From the NCBI RefSeq assembly GCF_030246905.1, contig NZ_CP126741.1, forward strand, positions 3,038,001 through 3,102,000: a stretch of DNA of 64,000 nt. The letters run 5' to 3'. The position numbers and the translations under genes are program-made. Position 1 is the first letter of the stretch, and each line of letters opens with the position of its first letter. Shown piece after piece: positions 41,359 through 51,031 of the stretch. Under the pieces are notes generated by a model that was not told where the DNA came from, did not search any database, and worked only from the letters and a program-made list of their open reading frames with translations. This DNA is from Microbacterium sp. zg-Y818 (GTDB taxonomy: Bacteria; Actinomycetota; Actinomycetes; Actinomycetales; Microbacteriaceae).

Positions 41359-42339
41359 ATGCGCGCTTGGCACGTCACCCGCAACGGAGAACCCGAGGAC
41401 GTCCTCGAACTCGTCGAGGTGCAGGATCCGACTCCGGATGCCGGTGAGGTGCTCGTGCGTGTGGCCGCCGTCGCGGCCAACTTCCCCGATGTGCTGCTTT
41501 CGCGCGGGGAGTACCAGGTGAAGCCCGACCTCCCCTTCATCCCCGGCATCGAGTTCGCCGGCACCGTGCAGGCACTGGGGCCGGGTGTCGAGGGGTTCGC
41601 CGTCGGCGACCGGGTCGTCGGCGGCAAGATCGGCGTGCTGAGCGAGCTCGCCGTGCTGCCGGCGCGCGATCTGCAGCCCACTCCCGACGCCCTCGACGAC
41701 ATCGCCGCCTCGGGGCTCATGATCGCGTACCAGACGGCGTGGTTCGCCCTCCACCGCCGGGCCGCCCTGCGGCAGGGCGAGTGGCTGCTCGTGCACGCCG
41801 CCGCCGGCGGAGTGGGCGCTGCCACCGTGCAGCTCGGCGTCGCCGCCGGCGCGCACGTCATCGCCGTCGTCGGCAGCCAGGCCAAGGCCGCCGTCGCGCG
41901 CGACCTGGGCGCGCAAGAGGTGCTGGTGCGCGGCGTCGACGACATCCCGGCACGGGTCAAGGAGATCACGGGTGGGCACGGCGCCGACGTCGTCTTCGAC
42001 CCGGTGGGCGGCTCGGCGTTCGAGGCGTCCACCCGATGCGTCGCCTTCGAGGGCCGCATCGTGGTGATCGGCTTCGCCAGCGGCGAGGTCCCGACGCTGC
42101 GCACGAACGTCGCACTGGTGAAGAACTTCGCGGTGCTCGGCCTGTACTGGGCGCTCTACTCCCAGCGCCGCCCCGACCTCGTGGCGGAGGCGCACGAAGC
42201 GCTCACCCGCCTCGCGGCATCCGGGGCGATCGCACCACTCGTCGACGAGGTGGTGCCGTTCGAGCGGGCGCCCGAGGCGATCCAGAAGCTCGCGGGCGGG
42301 CAGACCACCGGGCGGGTCGTGATCGAGGTCGGCAGATGA
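41359..42339 (+). CDS. NADPH:quinone oxidoreductase-type MDR protein
   Basis: A 326-residue zinc-free medium-chain reductase. N-terminal GroES-like domain (VLVRVAAVAANFPDVLLSRGEYQVKPDLPFIPGIEFAGTV). Nucleotide-binding domain with HAAAGGVGAATVQLGVAAGAHVIAVVGS (the AAGGVG-x3-G variant common in quinone and enoyl reductases). It lacks the Cys/His zinc ligands of alcohol dehydrogenases. NADPH-dependent reduction of an enoyl-CoA, enone or quinone is expected. Start ATG three bases after the TetR stop; ATGA overlap with the following SDR. Confidence 0.92.
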   Translation: MRAWHVTRNGEPEDVLELVEVQDPTPDAGEVLVRVAAVAANFPDVLLSRGEYQVKPDLPFIPGIEFAGTVQALGPGVEGFAVGDRVVGGKIGVLSELAVLPARDLQPTPDALDDIAASGLMIAYQTAWFALHRRAALRQGEWLLVHAAAGGVGAATVQLGVAAGAHVIAVVGSQAKAAVARDLGAQEVLVRGVDDIPARVKEITGGHGADVVFDPVGGSAFEASTRCVAFEGRIVVIGFASGEVPTLRTNVALVKNFAVLGLYWALYSQRRPDLVAEAHEALTRLAASGAIAPLVDEVVPFERAPEAIQKLAGGQTTGRVVIEVGR

Positions 42340-43079
42340 CCTCGCCCTTCGACCTCACCGGCCGCACGGCCCTCGTGACGGGCGGGGCCCGCGGGCTCGG
42401 CGCCGCGTACGTGCGCGCCCTCCACGCGGCGGGCGCAGCGGTCGTCGTCGCCGACCTGCTCGACGACGAAGGCACGGCCCTCGTCGAAGAGCTCGGTCCG
42501 CGCGCCACGTTCGTGCACCTCGACGTCACCGAGGAAGAGGAATGGGATGCCGCCGTGGCGGTGTCCATGGCGCGCTTCGGCGCGCTCGACGTGCTCGTCA
42601 ACAACGCCGGCATCGCCAACGCGGCACCCATCGAGCACTACTCCACGGCGAAGTGGCATGCCGTGATCGCGGTGAACCTCACCGGCACCTTCTTCGGCTG
42701 CCGCGCGGCGGTGCCGGCGATGGCCGCCGGCGGCGGCGGCTCGATCGTGAACATCTCGTCGGTGGAGGGGCTGCGAGGAAGCCCCGGCCTGCACGGATAC
42801 ACCGCCGCGAAGTTCGGCGTGCGGGGGCTGACGAAATCCCTCGCCGTCGAGCTCGGCCCGCGCGGCATCCGCGTGAACTCCGTGCACCCGGGGCTGATCC
42901 TCACCGACATGACGACGCGCATCGACCCCGCGCGCATCGACATCCCCCTGGGCAGGCCGGGCACCCCCGACGATGTCGTCGGCACGATCGTGTTCCTCGC
43001 CTCCGACGCGTCGCGCTTCACCAGCGGCGCCGAGTTCGTCGTCGACGGCGGCATGATCACCGGAATCCCCCACAAATAG
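42336..43079 (+). CDS. SDR family oxidoreductase
   Basis: A 247-residue classical SDR: TGGARGLG (about residues 15-22), NNAGIAN, VNISSVEGLRGSPGLHGYTAAKFG with catalytic Ser, Tyr and Lys, and a C-terminus GAEFVVDGGMITG. The closest general type is 3-alpha/3-beta-hydroxysteroid or cyclohexanol dehydrogenase-like SDRs, which often occur in alicyclic, steroid or terpenoid degradation clusters. ATGA overlap with the quinone oxidoreductase gene. Last gene of the operator-1 unit. Confidence 0.9.
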   Translation: MTSPFDLTGRTALVTGGARGLGAAYVRALHAAGAAVVVADLLDDEGTALVEELGPRATFVHLDVTEEEEWDAAVAVSMARFGALDVLVNNAGIANAAPIEHYSTAKWHAVIAVNLTGTFFGCRAAVPAMAAGGGGSIVNISSVEGLRGSPGLHGYTAAKFGVRGLTKSLAVELGPRGIRVNSVHPGLILTDMTTRIDPARIDIPLGRPGTPDDVVGTIVFLASDASRFTSGAEFVVDGGMITGIPHK

Positions 43080-43114
43080 CACCCTGGTCACCGCAGCCGC
43101 CTGCTTTCGAATGC

Positions 43115-43135
43115 AACATACCGGCTGGTCGGTTT
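43115..43135. promoter_or_regulatory. TetR-type operator 2 (ABC transporter operon)
   Basis: AACATACCGGCTGGTCGGTT (43115-43134) plus T, the reverse orientation of operator 1 with three differences in 21. It lies just upstream of a -10-like TACAGT (43142-43147) and 40 bases before the ATG at 43175. Confidence 0.8.
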
Positions 43136-43174
43136 ATGAGGTACAGTGGGGCCACCCGACACGAAGAGGTGCCG

Positions 43175-43905
43175 ATGTCCTCCCTTGCCCCACCCGCTCC
43201 GCGGCTCGCCGTCACCGACCTGACCGTGACCTTCGGCGGCCTCACCGCGCTGCAGGACGTGTCGTTCGACGTCGCGCCGGCACAGGTCGTCGCCCTCATC
43301 GGACCGAACGGCGCCGGCAAGACAACGGTCTTCAACGCGGTGTGCGCGCTCGTCCGCAGCCGCGGCACCATCGTGCTCGACGGCCAGGCCATCCCGGCGC
43401 GCACGTCAGCGCTCACCGGCCGGGGCGTCGCGCGCACGCTGCAGGGCCTGGGCCTCTTCGACGGGGCCACCGTGCGCGAGAACGTCACGGTCCCCCTGAG
43501 CGGTCGCGGCACCCGCAAGAATGCCGCCGCCCGCGTGACCGCCGAACTCGCCACCCACGATCTGCTCGATGTGGCAGACGTTCCCGTCGCCGCACTGCCC
43601 TACCCGGTGCGCAAGCGCGTGGCGCTCGCGCGCGCCCTCGTCACCGACCCCCGCCTGCTGCTGCTGGACGAACCGGCCGGCGGCCTCGGCCACGACGACA
43701 TCGCGGCCCTGGCGGGCACCGTACGCGCCACCGCCGACGCCGGCTGCGCGGTGCTGCTGGTCGAGCACCACGTCGACTTCGTCATGTCGGTCGCCGACCG
43801 CGTCGTCGTGCTGGACTTCGGGCGGGTGATCGCCCGCGGCACCCCCGACGAGGTGCGCAGCGACCCCGCCGTCGAAGAGGCGTACCTCGGGCTGAAGGCG
43901 ACGGC

Positions 43906-43909
<4 letters not shown>
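43175..43909 (+). CDS. livG: Branched-chain-amino-acid-type ABC transporter ATP-binding protein (LivG-like)
   Basis: A 244-residue ATPase of the HAAT family. Walker A GPNGAGKTTVF (about residues 40-50), Walker B LLLLDEPAGGLGHDD, H-loop VEHHVDF. The signature is unusual: where LivG proteins read LSYGEQRR or LPFG-type, this reads LPYPVRKRVALARAL, without the Ser-Gly pair of LSGGQ. It is probably still functional as a heterodimer with LivF, which has a consensus LSGGE, but this is worth noting. First gene of the five-gene operon behind operator 2. Confidence 0.88.
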
Positions 43910-44621
<712 letters not shown>

Positions 44622-44622
<1 letters not shown>

Positions 44623-45500
44623 TGGACCGACTCGCCTTCCTGCTCGCCACCGGCCTCGCCCGCGGCGCGATCTTCGCCCTGTTCGCCCTATCGCTCGTGC
44701 TCATCTGGCGCGCCGCGCGCATCATCAACTTCGCCCAGGGCGCCATGGCGCTGGTGGCGACGTACCTGGCGTTCGCCGTCACCGCCCTGACCGGCTCGTA
44801 CGCGGCGGGCCTCGCCGCCGGCGTGCTCGGCGGCGCCGCGATGGGCTTCGTCGTCGAGCGGGGCCTCATGCGCCACGCGCCGCACCGCTCTCCCCTGGCC
44901 GGCATCATCATCGCCATCGGGCTGGTGATGGTGCTGCAGTCGCTGCTGGGCATCTTCTTCGGACCGCAGTACCGGCCGATGGCGGCGCCGTTCGATGAGA
45001 CGCCCATCTTCGTCGGCGGGGTGCCGCTGCTCTCCCCCTACGACCTGTTCGTGCTGGTCGTGGCCCTGTCGGTCATGGGGATCCTCGCGCTGCTGTTCAC
45101 CCGCACCTCTCTCGGACTGCAGCTGCGCGCATCGGCCTTCGCGCCCGAGGTGTCGCGCCTGCTCGGGGTGCGCGTGGATCGCATGGTGACGATCGGCTGG
45201 ATGCTGTCGGCCGCGGTGGCAGCGCTCGCGGCGCTGCTGCTGATCCCCACCGAGCTGGGGCTCAACCCCCATTCCACCGACGTCCTCTTCGTCTACGCAT
45301 TCACCGTCGCGGTCGTCGGCGGACTGGACTCCCCCGTCGGCGCACTGCTCGGCGGCCTGACCGTAGGGGTGGTCATGAGCCTCGTCACCGGGTATCTCGG
45401 GTCGACCGTGGCGCCGATCGGCGTGCTGGTGCTGCTGGTGGCGGTGCTGCTGGTCAAACCGGGCGGCGTCTTCTCGATGCGACAGGCGCGCACCGCATGA
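44622..45500 (+). CDS. livH: Branched-chain-amino-acid-type ABC permease (LivH-like)
   Basis: A 292-residue integral membrane subunit with about eight helices. It begins FLLATGLARGAIFALFALSLVLIWRAARIINFAQGAMALV, the diagnostic N-terminus of LivH (GLxxGxxYALxAxGLxLIYxxxxxxNFAxG), and carries the coupling segment SRLLGVRVDRMVTIGWMLSA with the AAGVN-like ABC contact, then FTVAVVGGLDSPVGALLGGL. ATG overlaps the LivF stop (TGATG). Confidence 0.92.
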
Positions 45501-46669
45501 ACCGCCGCCTGCGTCCGCGCCTGTTCCCCGGCCTGACCGGCATGCCCCGCGTGCTGACGATCGCCGCCCTTCTCACCGTGCTCGCGCTGGGTGGAACATT
45601 CCTGCTCGACCCGTTCCGCAACTTCCAGCTCGGCACTGCTGCGGCGTACTTCTGCGCCGTCGCCGGGCTCAGCCTGCTCATCGGGCTGAGTGGGCAGCTG
45701 TCGCTCGGCCACGCCGCGCTGATGGCCGCGGGCGGCTACGGCTACGCCCTCACGTCGAACGCCCTGACGGATGCCGGCGTCGACGGCGTGCTGCGCTTCG
45801 TCGTCTCCCTCGTGGCCGGGGTCGCGATCGCGTGCCTGCTCGGCCTGCTGCTGGGCCTCGCCGCCGCGCGGCTGCACGGCCCCTACCTCGCCGGTCTGAC
45901 ACTGGCATTGGTCGTCGCCGTTCCCGCCATCACCAGCGTGTGGTCGGGTGTCTTCCGCGGCGACCAGGGACTGCAGACGGCTTACAACCCGGTGCCGACG
46001 GCGCTGGAGCGGCTGATCGCGCTGGAGCAGTGGCAGGCGTGGGTTGCGATCATCGTGGCATCCGTCGTCGTCACCGCACTCGCCCTCGTGCGGCGGGGCG
46101 CCCTGGGCCTGCGGATGCGGGCCGTCCGCGACGACGAGACCGCCGCGCGGCTGAACGGCGTTCCCGCCCGGCGCGTCAAGGTGACCGCGTTCACCCTCAG
46201 CGCCGCCGCGGCCGGCGCGGGCGGTGCGGTGCTCTGCTTCATCACGCAGTCCGTCGGCCCCGGCGGTTACACGCTGGCGTTCTCGCTGCTGCTGGTCGTG
46301 GCTGCCGTCCTCGGCGGACTCGGGAGCATCGGCGGCGCCGCCATCGGCTCGGTCGTGATCGTGGTGCTGCCCTGGGCCCTCGGCGCTGGCGCCGGCGCCC
46401 TCGACCTGCCCCGCGAGCTCGAGCAGCGCCTGTCGGGCAACCTGTCGCTCCTCGTCTTCGGTGCGCTGCTGATCGTCGTCATGATCCTGCGCCCCGACGG
46501 CGTGGCGGGTCTGGCGGGCACGTTGCGGCGTCGGCGTGCCGGGTCCGTCCCCGCACCAGCGGGGTCCGCGTCGACTGCGGGGCCTGACTCGCCGCTGCCT
46601 TCTGCCGCCGCGGCATCCGACGCTCCGGAATCCTCCGACCCTTCCCGCACCATCCCGATTGAAAGGTGA
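45497..46669 (+). CDS. livM: Branched-chain-amino-acid-type ABC permease (LivM-like)
   Basis: A 390-residue membrane subunit with nine or ten helices. AAAYFCAVAGLSLLIGLSGQLSLGHAALMAAGGYGYALTS is the LivM hallmark, and LGLRMRAVRDDETAARLNGVPARRVKVTAFTLSA is the cytoplasmic coupling loop. A low-complexity Ser/Pro/Ala tail of about 55 residues after the last helix is an extension beyond typical LivM. ATGA overlap with livH. The AAAGG of its last codons serves as ribosome-binding site of the next gene. Confidence 0.92.
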   Translation: MNRRLRPRLFPGLTGMPRVLTIAALLTVLALGGTFLLDPFRNFQLGTAAAYFCAVAGLSLLIGLSGQLSLGHAALMAAGGYGYALTSNALTDAGVDGVLRFVVSLVAGVAIACLLGLLLGLAAARLHGPYLAGLTLALVVAVPAITSVWSGVFRGDQGLQTAYNPVPTALERLIALEQWQAWVAIIVASVVVTALALVRRGALGLRMRAVRDDETAARLNGVPARRVKVTAFTLSAAAAGAGGAVLCFITQSVGPGGYTLAFSLLLVVAAVLGGLGSIGGAAIGSVVIVVLPWALGAGAGALDLPRELEQRLSGNLSLLVFGALLIVVMILRPDGVAGLAGTLRRRRAGSVPAPAGSASTAGPDSPLPSAAAASDAPESSDPSRTIPIER

Positions 46670-46673
46670 TCCC

Positions 46674-47984
46674 ATGTCCCAACAGAGCTCGACGCTGCGC
46701 TCTGCCGCCCGTCGCACGGGCGGTCTGATCGCGGCATCCGTCCTTGCTGTCAGCCTCGCGGCCTGCAGCACCCCCTCGGCACCGGCAGCGGGCGGTGACG
46801 ACGAGGCCGCAGGCGACAGCACCGGTGTGACCGACACGACCGTCACCGTCGGCACCCACACGCCGCTGACCGGCCCGGCCGCCGCCGGCTACTCGTCGAT
46901 CTCCGCCGCCACGAACGCGTACTTCGACTACCTCAACGACCAGGGCGGGGTGAACGGGCGCACGATCGAGTACATCGTGAAGGACGACGGGTACAACCCG
47001 GCCAACTCGCAGACGGTCGTGCGGGAGCTCGTGCAGCAGGACGAGGTCTTCGCGATCCTCAACGGCCTCGGCACGGCGACCCACCAGTCGGTGCTGGACT
47101 TCCTCGACCAGAACTCGGTGCCCGACCTGTTCGTGGCATCCGGCTCGACCGCCTGGAACCAGCCCGAGACCTACCCGAACACCTTCGGCTTCAACGCCGA
47201 CTACGTCGTCGAGGGCGCGGCGCTCGGCCAGTACGCCGCCGACGAGTTCCCCGACGCGGCGGTGTGCATGCTCGGTCAGGACGACGACTTCGGCGACGAA
47301 TTCCTCGAAGGGCTGGAGATGGCCCTCGGCGCGGACGGCCTCACCGAGGTGCAGCGGTACTCGGTGTCGAACCAGGACGTCACCGCGCAGATCGGCGCGC
47401 TGCAGGCCGCCGGATGCGACATCGTGACGCTGGCGACCATCAACGGCTTCACCGCGCTCGCGGTCGGAACCGCGGCGCAGCTGGGCTGGTTCCCGCAGTG
47501 GTTCGGCTCCTCGTCGGGCGCCGACTACCCCACCCTCGTGGGCTACCTCGGCGAGGACATGGCGCCGAAGCTGCTGCAGGGCTTCACCGGCACCAACTAC
47601 CTGCCGATGGCCGACGACGAGTGGGTCGAGCTCTTCCGCGAGATCAACACGGAGTACAACGGCGACGCCCCCTTCGACGGCAACACGATCTTCGGCATGA
47701 GCGTGGGGTACGTCTTCGCCGAGGCGCTGGCCGCGGCGGGCGAGAACCCGACGCGTGAGGCCCTCATCGAGGCGGTGCGGTCAGGCGACCTCGTGGGCAA
47801 CGGCATCCTGCCGCTGGCGTTCGGTCCCGACAGCCACGCCGCGTATCTGGGCGTCGGCATCACGACGGTGGACCAGGGCGTGCAGGACTACATCGACGCG
47901 ACCTACGAGGTTCGCGACGGCAGTGTGACGGCAGTGGACCCGCAGCCGGTGCCGCTGTCAGGCGCAGGAGTCCCCGGCGCCTGA
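46674..47984 (+). CDS. Periplasmic-type substrate-binding lipoprotein (LivK-like)
   Basis: A 436-residue lipoprotein that would capture the substrate outside the membrane for LivGFHM. Type II signal peptide with lipobox SLAAC (Cys31). Then the peripla_BP_6 domain: VTVGTHTPLTGPAAAGYSSI, DQGGVNGRTIEYIVKDDGYNPANSQTVVRELV and VFAILNGLGTATHQSVLDFLDQNSVPDLFVASGS. The TPLTGP and GYxP..A elements match binding proteins of the Liv/HAAT family. AAAGGTG lies before the ATG at 46674, four bases after livM. A strong terminator follows. Confidence 0.92.
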   Translation: MSQQSSTLRSAARRTGGLIAASVLAVSLAACSTPSAPAAGGDDEAAGDSTGVTDTTVTVGTHTPLTGPAAAGYSSISAATNAYFDYLNDQGGVNGRTIEYIVKDDGYNPANSQTVVRELVQQDEVFAILNGLGTATHQSVLDFLDQNSVPDLFVASGSTAWNQPETYPNTFGFNADYVVEGAALGQYAADEFPDAAVCMLGQDDDFGDEFLEGLEMALGADGLTEVQRYSVSNQDVTAQIGALQAAGCDIVTLATINGFTALAVGTAAQLGWFPQWFGSSSGADYPTLVGYLGEDMAPKLLQGFTGTNYLPMADDEWVELFREINTEYNGDAPFDGNTIFGMSVGYVFAEALAAAGENPTREALIEAVRSGDLVGNGILPLAFGPDSHAAYLGVGITTVDQGVQDYIDATYEVRDGSVTAVDPQPVPLSGAGVPGA

Positions 47985-48001
47985 CGCCGAGCGCGTCATC
48001 C

Positions 48002-48047
48002 CACAACACCCCCTGACGGGCCCGAGGGCTCCGCCAGGGGGTGTTGT
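48002..48047 (+). terminator. Terminator of the liv-type operon
   Basis: Perfect 14-bp arms CACAACACCCCCTG (48002-48015) and CAGGGGGTGTTGTG (48034-48047), starting 18 bases after the binding-protein stop. Confidence 0.88.
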
Positions 48048-48071
48048 GCGTCTGGCGCGGCGGGCACGCGC

Positions 48072-48105
48072 AACGCCGCGCCGGGGGATCCCCCGGCGCG
48101 GCGTT
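48072..48105 (-). terminator. 34-bp perfect palindrome after the acyl-CoA ligase gene
   Basis: A perfect palindrome with no loop: half-site AACGCCGCGCCGGGGGA followed by its exact reverse complement. It lies 18 bases beyond the minus-strand ligase stop and 24 bases from the terminator of the convergent operon, so it likely terminates the ligase transcript. Confidence 0.8.
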
Positions 48106-48123
48106 CGTCCAGCAGGTTTCAGG

Positions 48124-49764
48124 TCAGGCGATGGGGCCCACCCCGGAGTCGGGGATCACGGCGGCGGCAGCGACGGTCGGCGCCGGCGAGAACCGCGCGA
48201 CCAGCTCCCGCTTCAGCACCTTGCCGCTGCCGCCCAGCGGCAGATCCGCCAGCACGTGCACGGTCCGGGGGTACTTGTACGCCGCGATGCGCTCTCGTGT
48301 GAAGGCGATCAGCTCGTCGGCATCCACGCTGTGTCCGTCGTGCGGCACCACCGCCACGTGCACCTCCTGCCCGCGCAAGTCGTCGGGCACGCCGAAAACG
48401 GCTGCGACCGCGACGGCGGGATGCCGCGCGATCACGGCCTCCACCTCGGTCGGGTACACGTTGTAGCCGCTGCGCACGATCATGTCCTTCTTGCGGTCCA
48501 CGATCGTCAGCACCCCGTCGACGAACCGGCCGAGGTCGCCGGTGCGGAACCACCCGTCGACGATCGTCGCCGCGGTCGCCTCGGGCCGCCCGAGATAGCC
48601 CTTGAACAGGTTGTGCCCGCGCACCACCACCTCGCCCAGCGCGTCGGGGTCGGTGAGCAGCGCGATCTGCTCCTCCTGCTCGGCATCGGCGATCGCCACG
48701 TCGACCCCCCAGAGGGGACGCCCCACGGTGCCGGGCCTGATCGGCTCCACCAGCGAGTTCGACGACACGATCGGCGCCGTCTCTGTCAGCCCGTAGCCCT
48801 CGTGCACATCGGCGCCGAAGACACCGCGGAACGCCTCGAGCACGGCGACGGGAAGCGCGGCGCCGCCCGAGACCGCGTACCGAAGCGGCGGCCGTGCCTC
48901 GCTGCGACGAGCGGCCTCCAGTATCCCGACGTACATCGTCGGCACCGCCGTGAACACGGTGGCCCCGTGGGCGACCATGAGGGCGAGCGCGTCGTCGGCG
49001 TCGAACCTCGGCAGCAGGATGATCGACGCCCCGACCCGGAACGCCATGTTCATCACGGCCGTCTGGCCGAACGTGTGGAACAGCGGCAGTCCGCCGAAGA
49101 CGATGTCGCCGGAGTGCAGGTTGAACGAGTCGATGAGGGTGCAGTGCACCTGTTCGACGAGGGCCAGGTGCGAGCCGACGGCGCCCTTCGGGGTGCCTGT
49201 CGTGCCACTGGTGTAGAGGATCGTCGCCGGGTCCGACGGGCGCGTCGAGGTGTGACGGACGATCGGCTCCGCGGCGGCGGCCTCGTCCTCGAGGCGGGGC
49301 AGGTCGCCGGCCGGTGACGGCGTCCCGGCGGGCAGCAGCACCGTGACGACGGGGATGCCGGTGGCCGCCGCAGCCGGCAGCGCCTCGCCCAGCAGCGGGG
49401 CCGCGACGACGAAGAGGTCCGCCTCGGCATCCCGCAGCACGTACGCGATCTCCTCGGCCTTGAACAGCAGGTGCACGGGCACCACGACGGCGCCGAGCGA
49501 CAGCGCGGCGTAATAGACGCGGGCGAAATCGGGCACGTTCGGCACGATCATGGCGACGCGGTCTCCGGGGCGGATGCCGCGGTCACGCAGGGCGCCCGCG
49601 TACGCGCGCACCTCGTTCCACAGCTGCGCATATGTCGTCATGGCGCCGGCGAAGAGCAGCGCCGGGCGGTCGGCGTGGCGCTGCGCGGATTCGGCGAGGA
49701 TGCTCGCGACCGACAGCGTCGCGTAGCCGGGGTCGTCGATGGCGGGGTCGGGTCGGTGGGTCAC
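48124..49764 (-). CDS. AMP-dependent acyl-CoA synthetase/ligase
   Basis: A 546-residue ANL-superfamily enzyme that activates a carboxylic acid with ATP and CoA. P-loop-like A3 ILYTSGTTGTPKGAVGSH (about residues 187-204), A5 VHEGYGLTETAPI, A7 WFRTGDLGRF, A8 hinge IVDRKKDMIVRSGYNVYPTEVE and the catalytic A10 lysine in GGSGKVLKREL. Chain-length preference is not readable. GTG start with AAAGGA upstream. Third gene of the minus-strand unit with the acyl-CoA dehydrogenase and phosphotransferase; 40 bases with two dispersed repeats precede it. Confidence 0.93.
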   Translation of the reverse strand: MTHRPDPAIDDPGYATLSVASILAESAQRHADRPALLFAGAMTTYAQLWNEVRAYAGALRDRGIRPGDRVAMIVPNVPDFARVYYAALSLGAVVVPVHLLFKAEEIAYVLRDAEADLFVVAAPLLGEALPAAAATGIPVVTVLLPAGTPSPAGDLPRLEDEAAAAEPIVRHTSTRPSDPATILYTSGTTGTPKGAVGSHLALVEQVHCTLIDSFNLHSGDIVFGGLPLFHTFGQTAVMNMAFRVGASIILLPRFDADDALALMVAHGATVFTAVPTMYVGILEAARRSEARPPLRYAVSGGAALPVAVLEAFRGVFGADVHEGYGLTETAPIVSSNSLVEPIRPGTVGRPLWGVDVAIADAEQEEQIALLTDPDALGEVVVRGHNLFKGYLGRPEATAATIVDGWFRTGDLGRFVDGVLTIVDRKKDMIVRSGYNVYPTEVEAVIARHPAVAVAAVFGVPDDLRGQEVHVAVVPHDGHSVDADELIAFTRERIAAYKYPRTVHVLADLPLGGSGKVLKRELVARFSPAPTVAAAAVIPDSGVGPIA

Positions 49765-49798
49765 GATGGTCCTTTCGTCGTTGAACGGAACTTCTGTC

Positions 49799-49832
49799 GA
49801 ATACTCACTCGGCGATGCGAATACTCACTCGC
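49799..49832 (+). repeat. Dispersed 20-bp-period repeat, two copies overlapping a gene end
   Basis: GAATACTCACTCG at 49799 and 49819, exactly 20 bp apart. On the minus strand they encode the final residues SRVSIRIAE and the TGA stop of the acyl-CoA dehydrogenase gene. Confidence 0.9.
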
Positions 49833-51031
49833 GAGCGCAGCTGCGCGCGGCCGAGGCTGTTGAGGTGCACTTCGTCGGGGCCGTCGGCGATCCGGAGCGT
49901 CCGGATGCCCGCGAACAGCTCGGCCAGCGGGGTGTCCTGCGACACACCGGCCGCGCCGAACACCTGGATCGCCCGGTCGAGGATGCGCTGCACCGCACGG
50001 GGCACCGCGATCTTGATCGCCTGGATCTCGGTCATCGCCTTGCGGTTGCCGACGGTGTCCATGAGCCACGCGGTCTTCAGCACCAGCAGCCGCAGCGCCT
50101 CCAGCTCGATCCGCGCCTCGGCGACCCACTCGCGGATCACCCCCTGCTCCCCCAGGGTGCGCCCGAACGCGACGCGCTCGTTCGCCCGGTCGGTCATCAG
50201 CGCCAGCGCCCGCTCGCCCATGCCCAGCGCCCGCATGCAGTGGTGGATGCGACCGGGCCCCAGCCGCGCCTGTGCGATCGCGAACCCGTCGCCCTCCCCC
50301 GCGAGCAGGTTCTCGGCCGGCACCCGCACGTCGTCGAAGACGACCTCGGCGTGCCCCCCGTGGTCGCGATCGTCGTAGCCGAACACGGTCAGCGCCCGTT
50401 CCACGCGCACGCCGGGGGCGTCGCGGGGCACGAGGATCATCGACTGCTGACGATGCCGCTCGGCGTCGGGATCGGTCTTGCCCATCACGATGAAGATCGC
50501 GGCATCCGGGTTCATCGCCCCCGTCGACCACCACTTGCGGCCCGATACGACGCAGGAGTCCCCGTCGCGACGGATGCGCGTGCCGATGTTCGTCGCGTCG
50601 CTCGAGGCCACGTCGGGCTCGGTCATGCAGAACGCCGAGCGGATGCGGGCATCGAGCAGCGGCTCGAGCCACCGCTCCTGCTGGGCGGGGGTGCCGAAGT
50701 CGTGCAGCACCTCCATGTTGCCGGTGTCGGGGGCGGCGCAGTTGAACGCGACCGGTGCGAGCCGCGGGCTCCACCCGGTGATCTCTGCGATCGGCGCGTA
50801 CTGCAGGTTCGTCAGCCCCGCCCCGTGCTCGCCCGGCAGGAACAGGTTCCACAGCCCCGCCGCGCGGGCGCGCTCCCGCAACTCCGTCACGATCGGCCGG
50901 AAGCCCCACTGGTCGGGCGTGGCATCCAGCTGCTCCTGCAGCACCGGCTCGGCGGGCACCACGTGCTCGTCGACGAAGGCGCGCGCCCGTTCGGCGAGCT
51001 GCCGGGTGGTGTCATCGTGGGCGAAGTCCAT
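49805..51031 (-). CDS. Acyl-CoA dehydrogenase
   Basis: A 408-residue FAD enzyme introducing the alpha-beta double bond into an acyl-CoA. Domains in order: N-terminal helices, middle beta domain with FCMTEPDVASSDATNIGTRIRRDGD and KWWSTGAMNPDA, C-terminal helical domain with GPGRIHHCMRALGMGERALALM and VFGAAGVSQDTPLAELFAGIRTLRIADGPDEVHLNSLGR, as in the ACAD10/11- and CaiA-like branch. The catalytic base position (usually Glu/Asp in this tail) is compatible with IADGPDEVH. ATGA overlap with the phosphotransferase. The last nine residues come from the inserted repeat. Confidence 0.93.
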   Translation of the reverse strand: MDFAHDDTTRQLAERARAFVDEHVVPAEPVLQEQLDATPDQWGFRPIVTELRERARAAGLWNLFLPGEHGAGLTNLQYAPIAEITGWSPRLAPVAFNCAAPDTGNMEVLHDFGTPAQQERWLEPLLDARIRSAFCMTEPDVASSDATNIGTRIRRDGDSCVVSGRKWWSTGAMNPDAAIFIVMGKTDPDAERHRQQSMILVPRDAPGVRVERALTVFGYDDRDHGGHAEVVFDDVRVPAENLLAGEGDGFAIAQARLGPGRIHHCMRALGMGERALALMTDRANERVAFGRTLGEQGVIREWVAEARIELEALRLLVLKTAWLMDTVGNRKAMTEIQAIKIAVPRAVQRILDRAIQVFGAAGVSQDTPLAELFAGIRTLRIADGPDEVHLNSLGRAQLRSRVSIRIAE

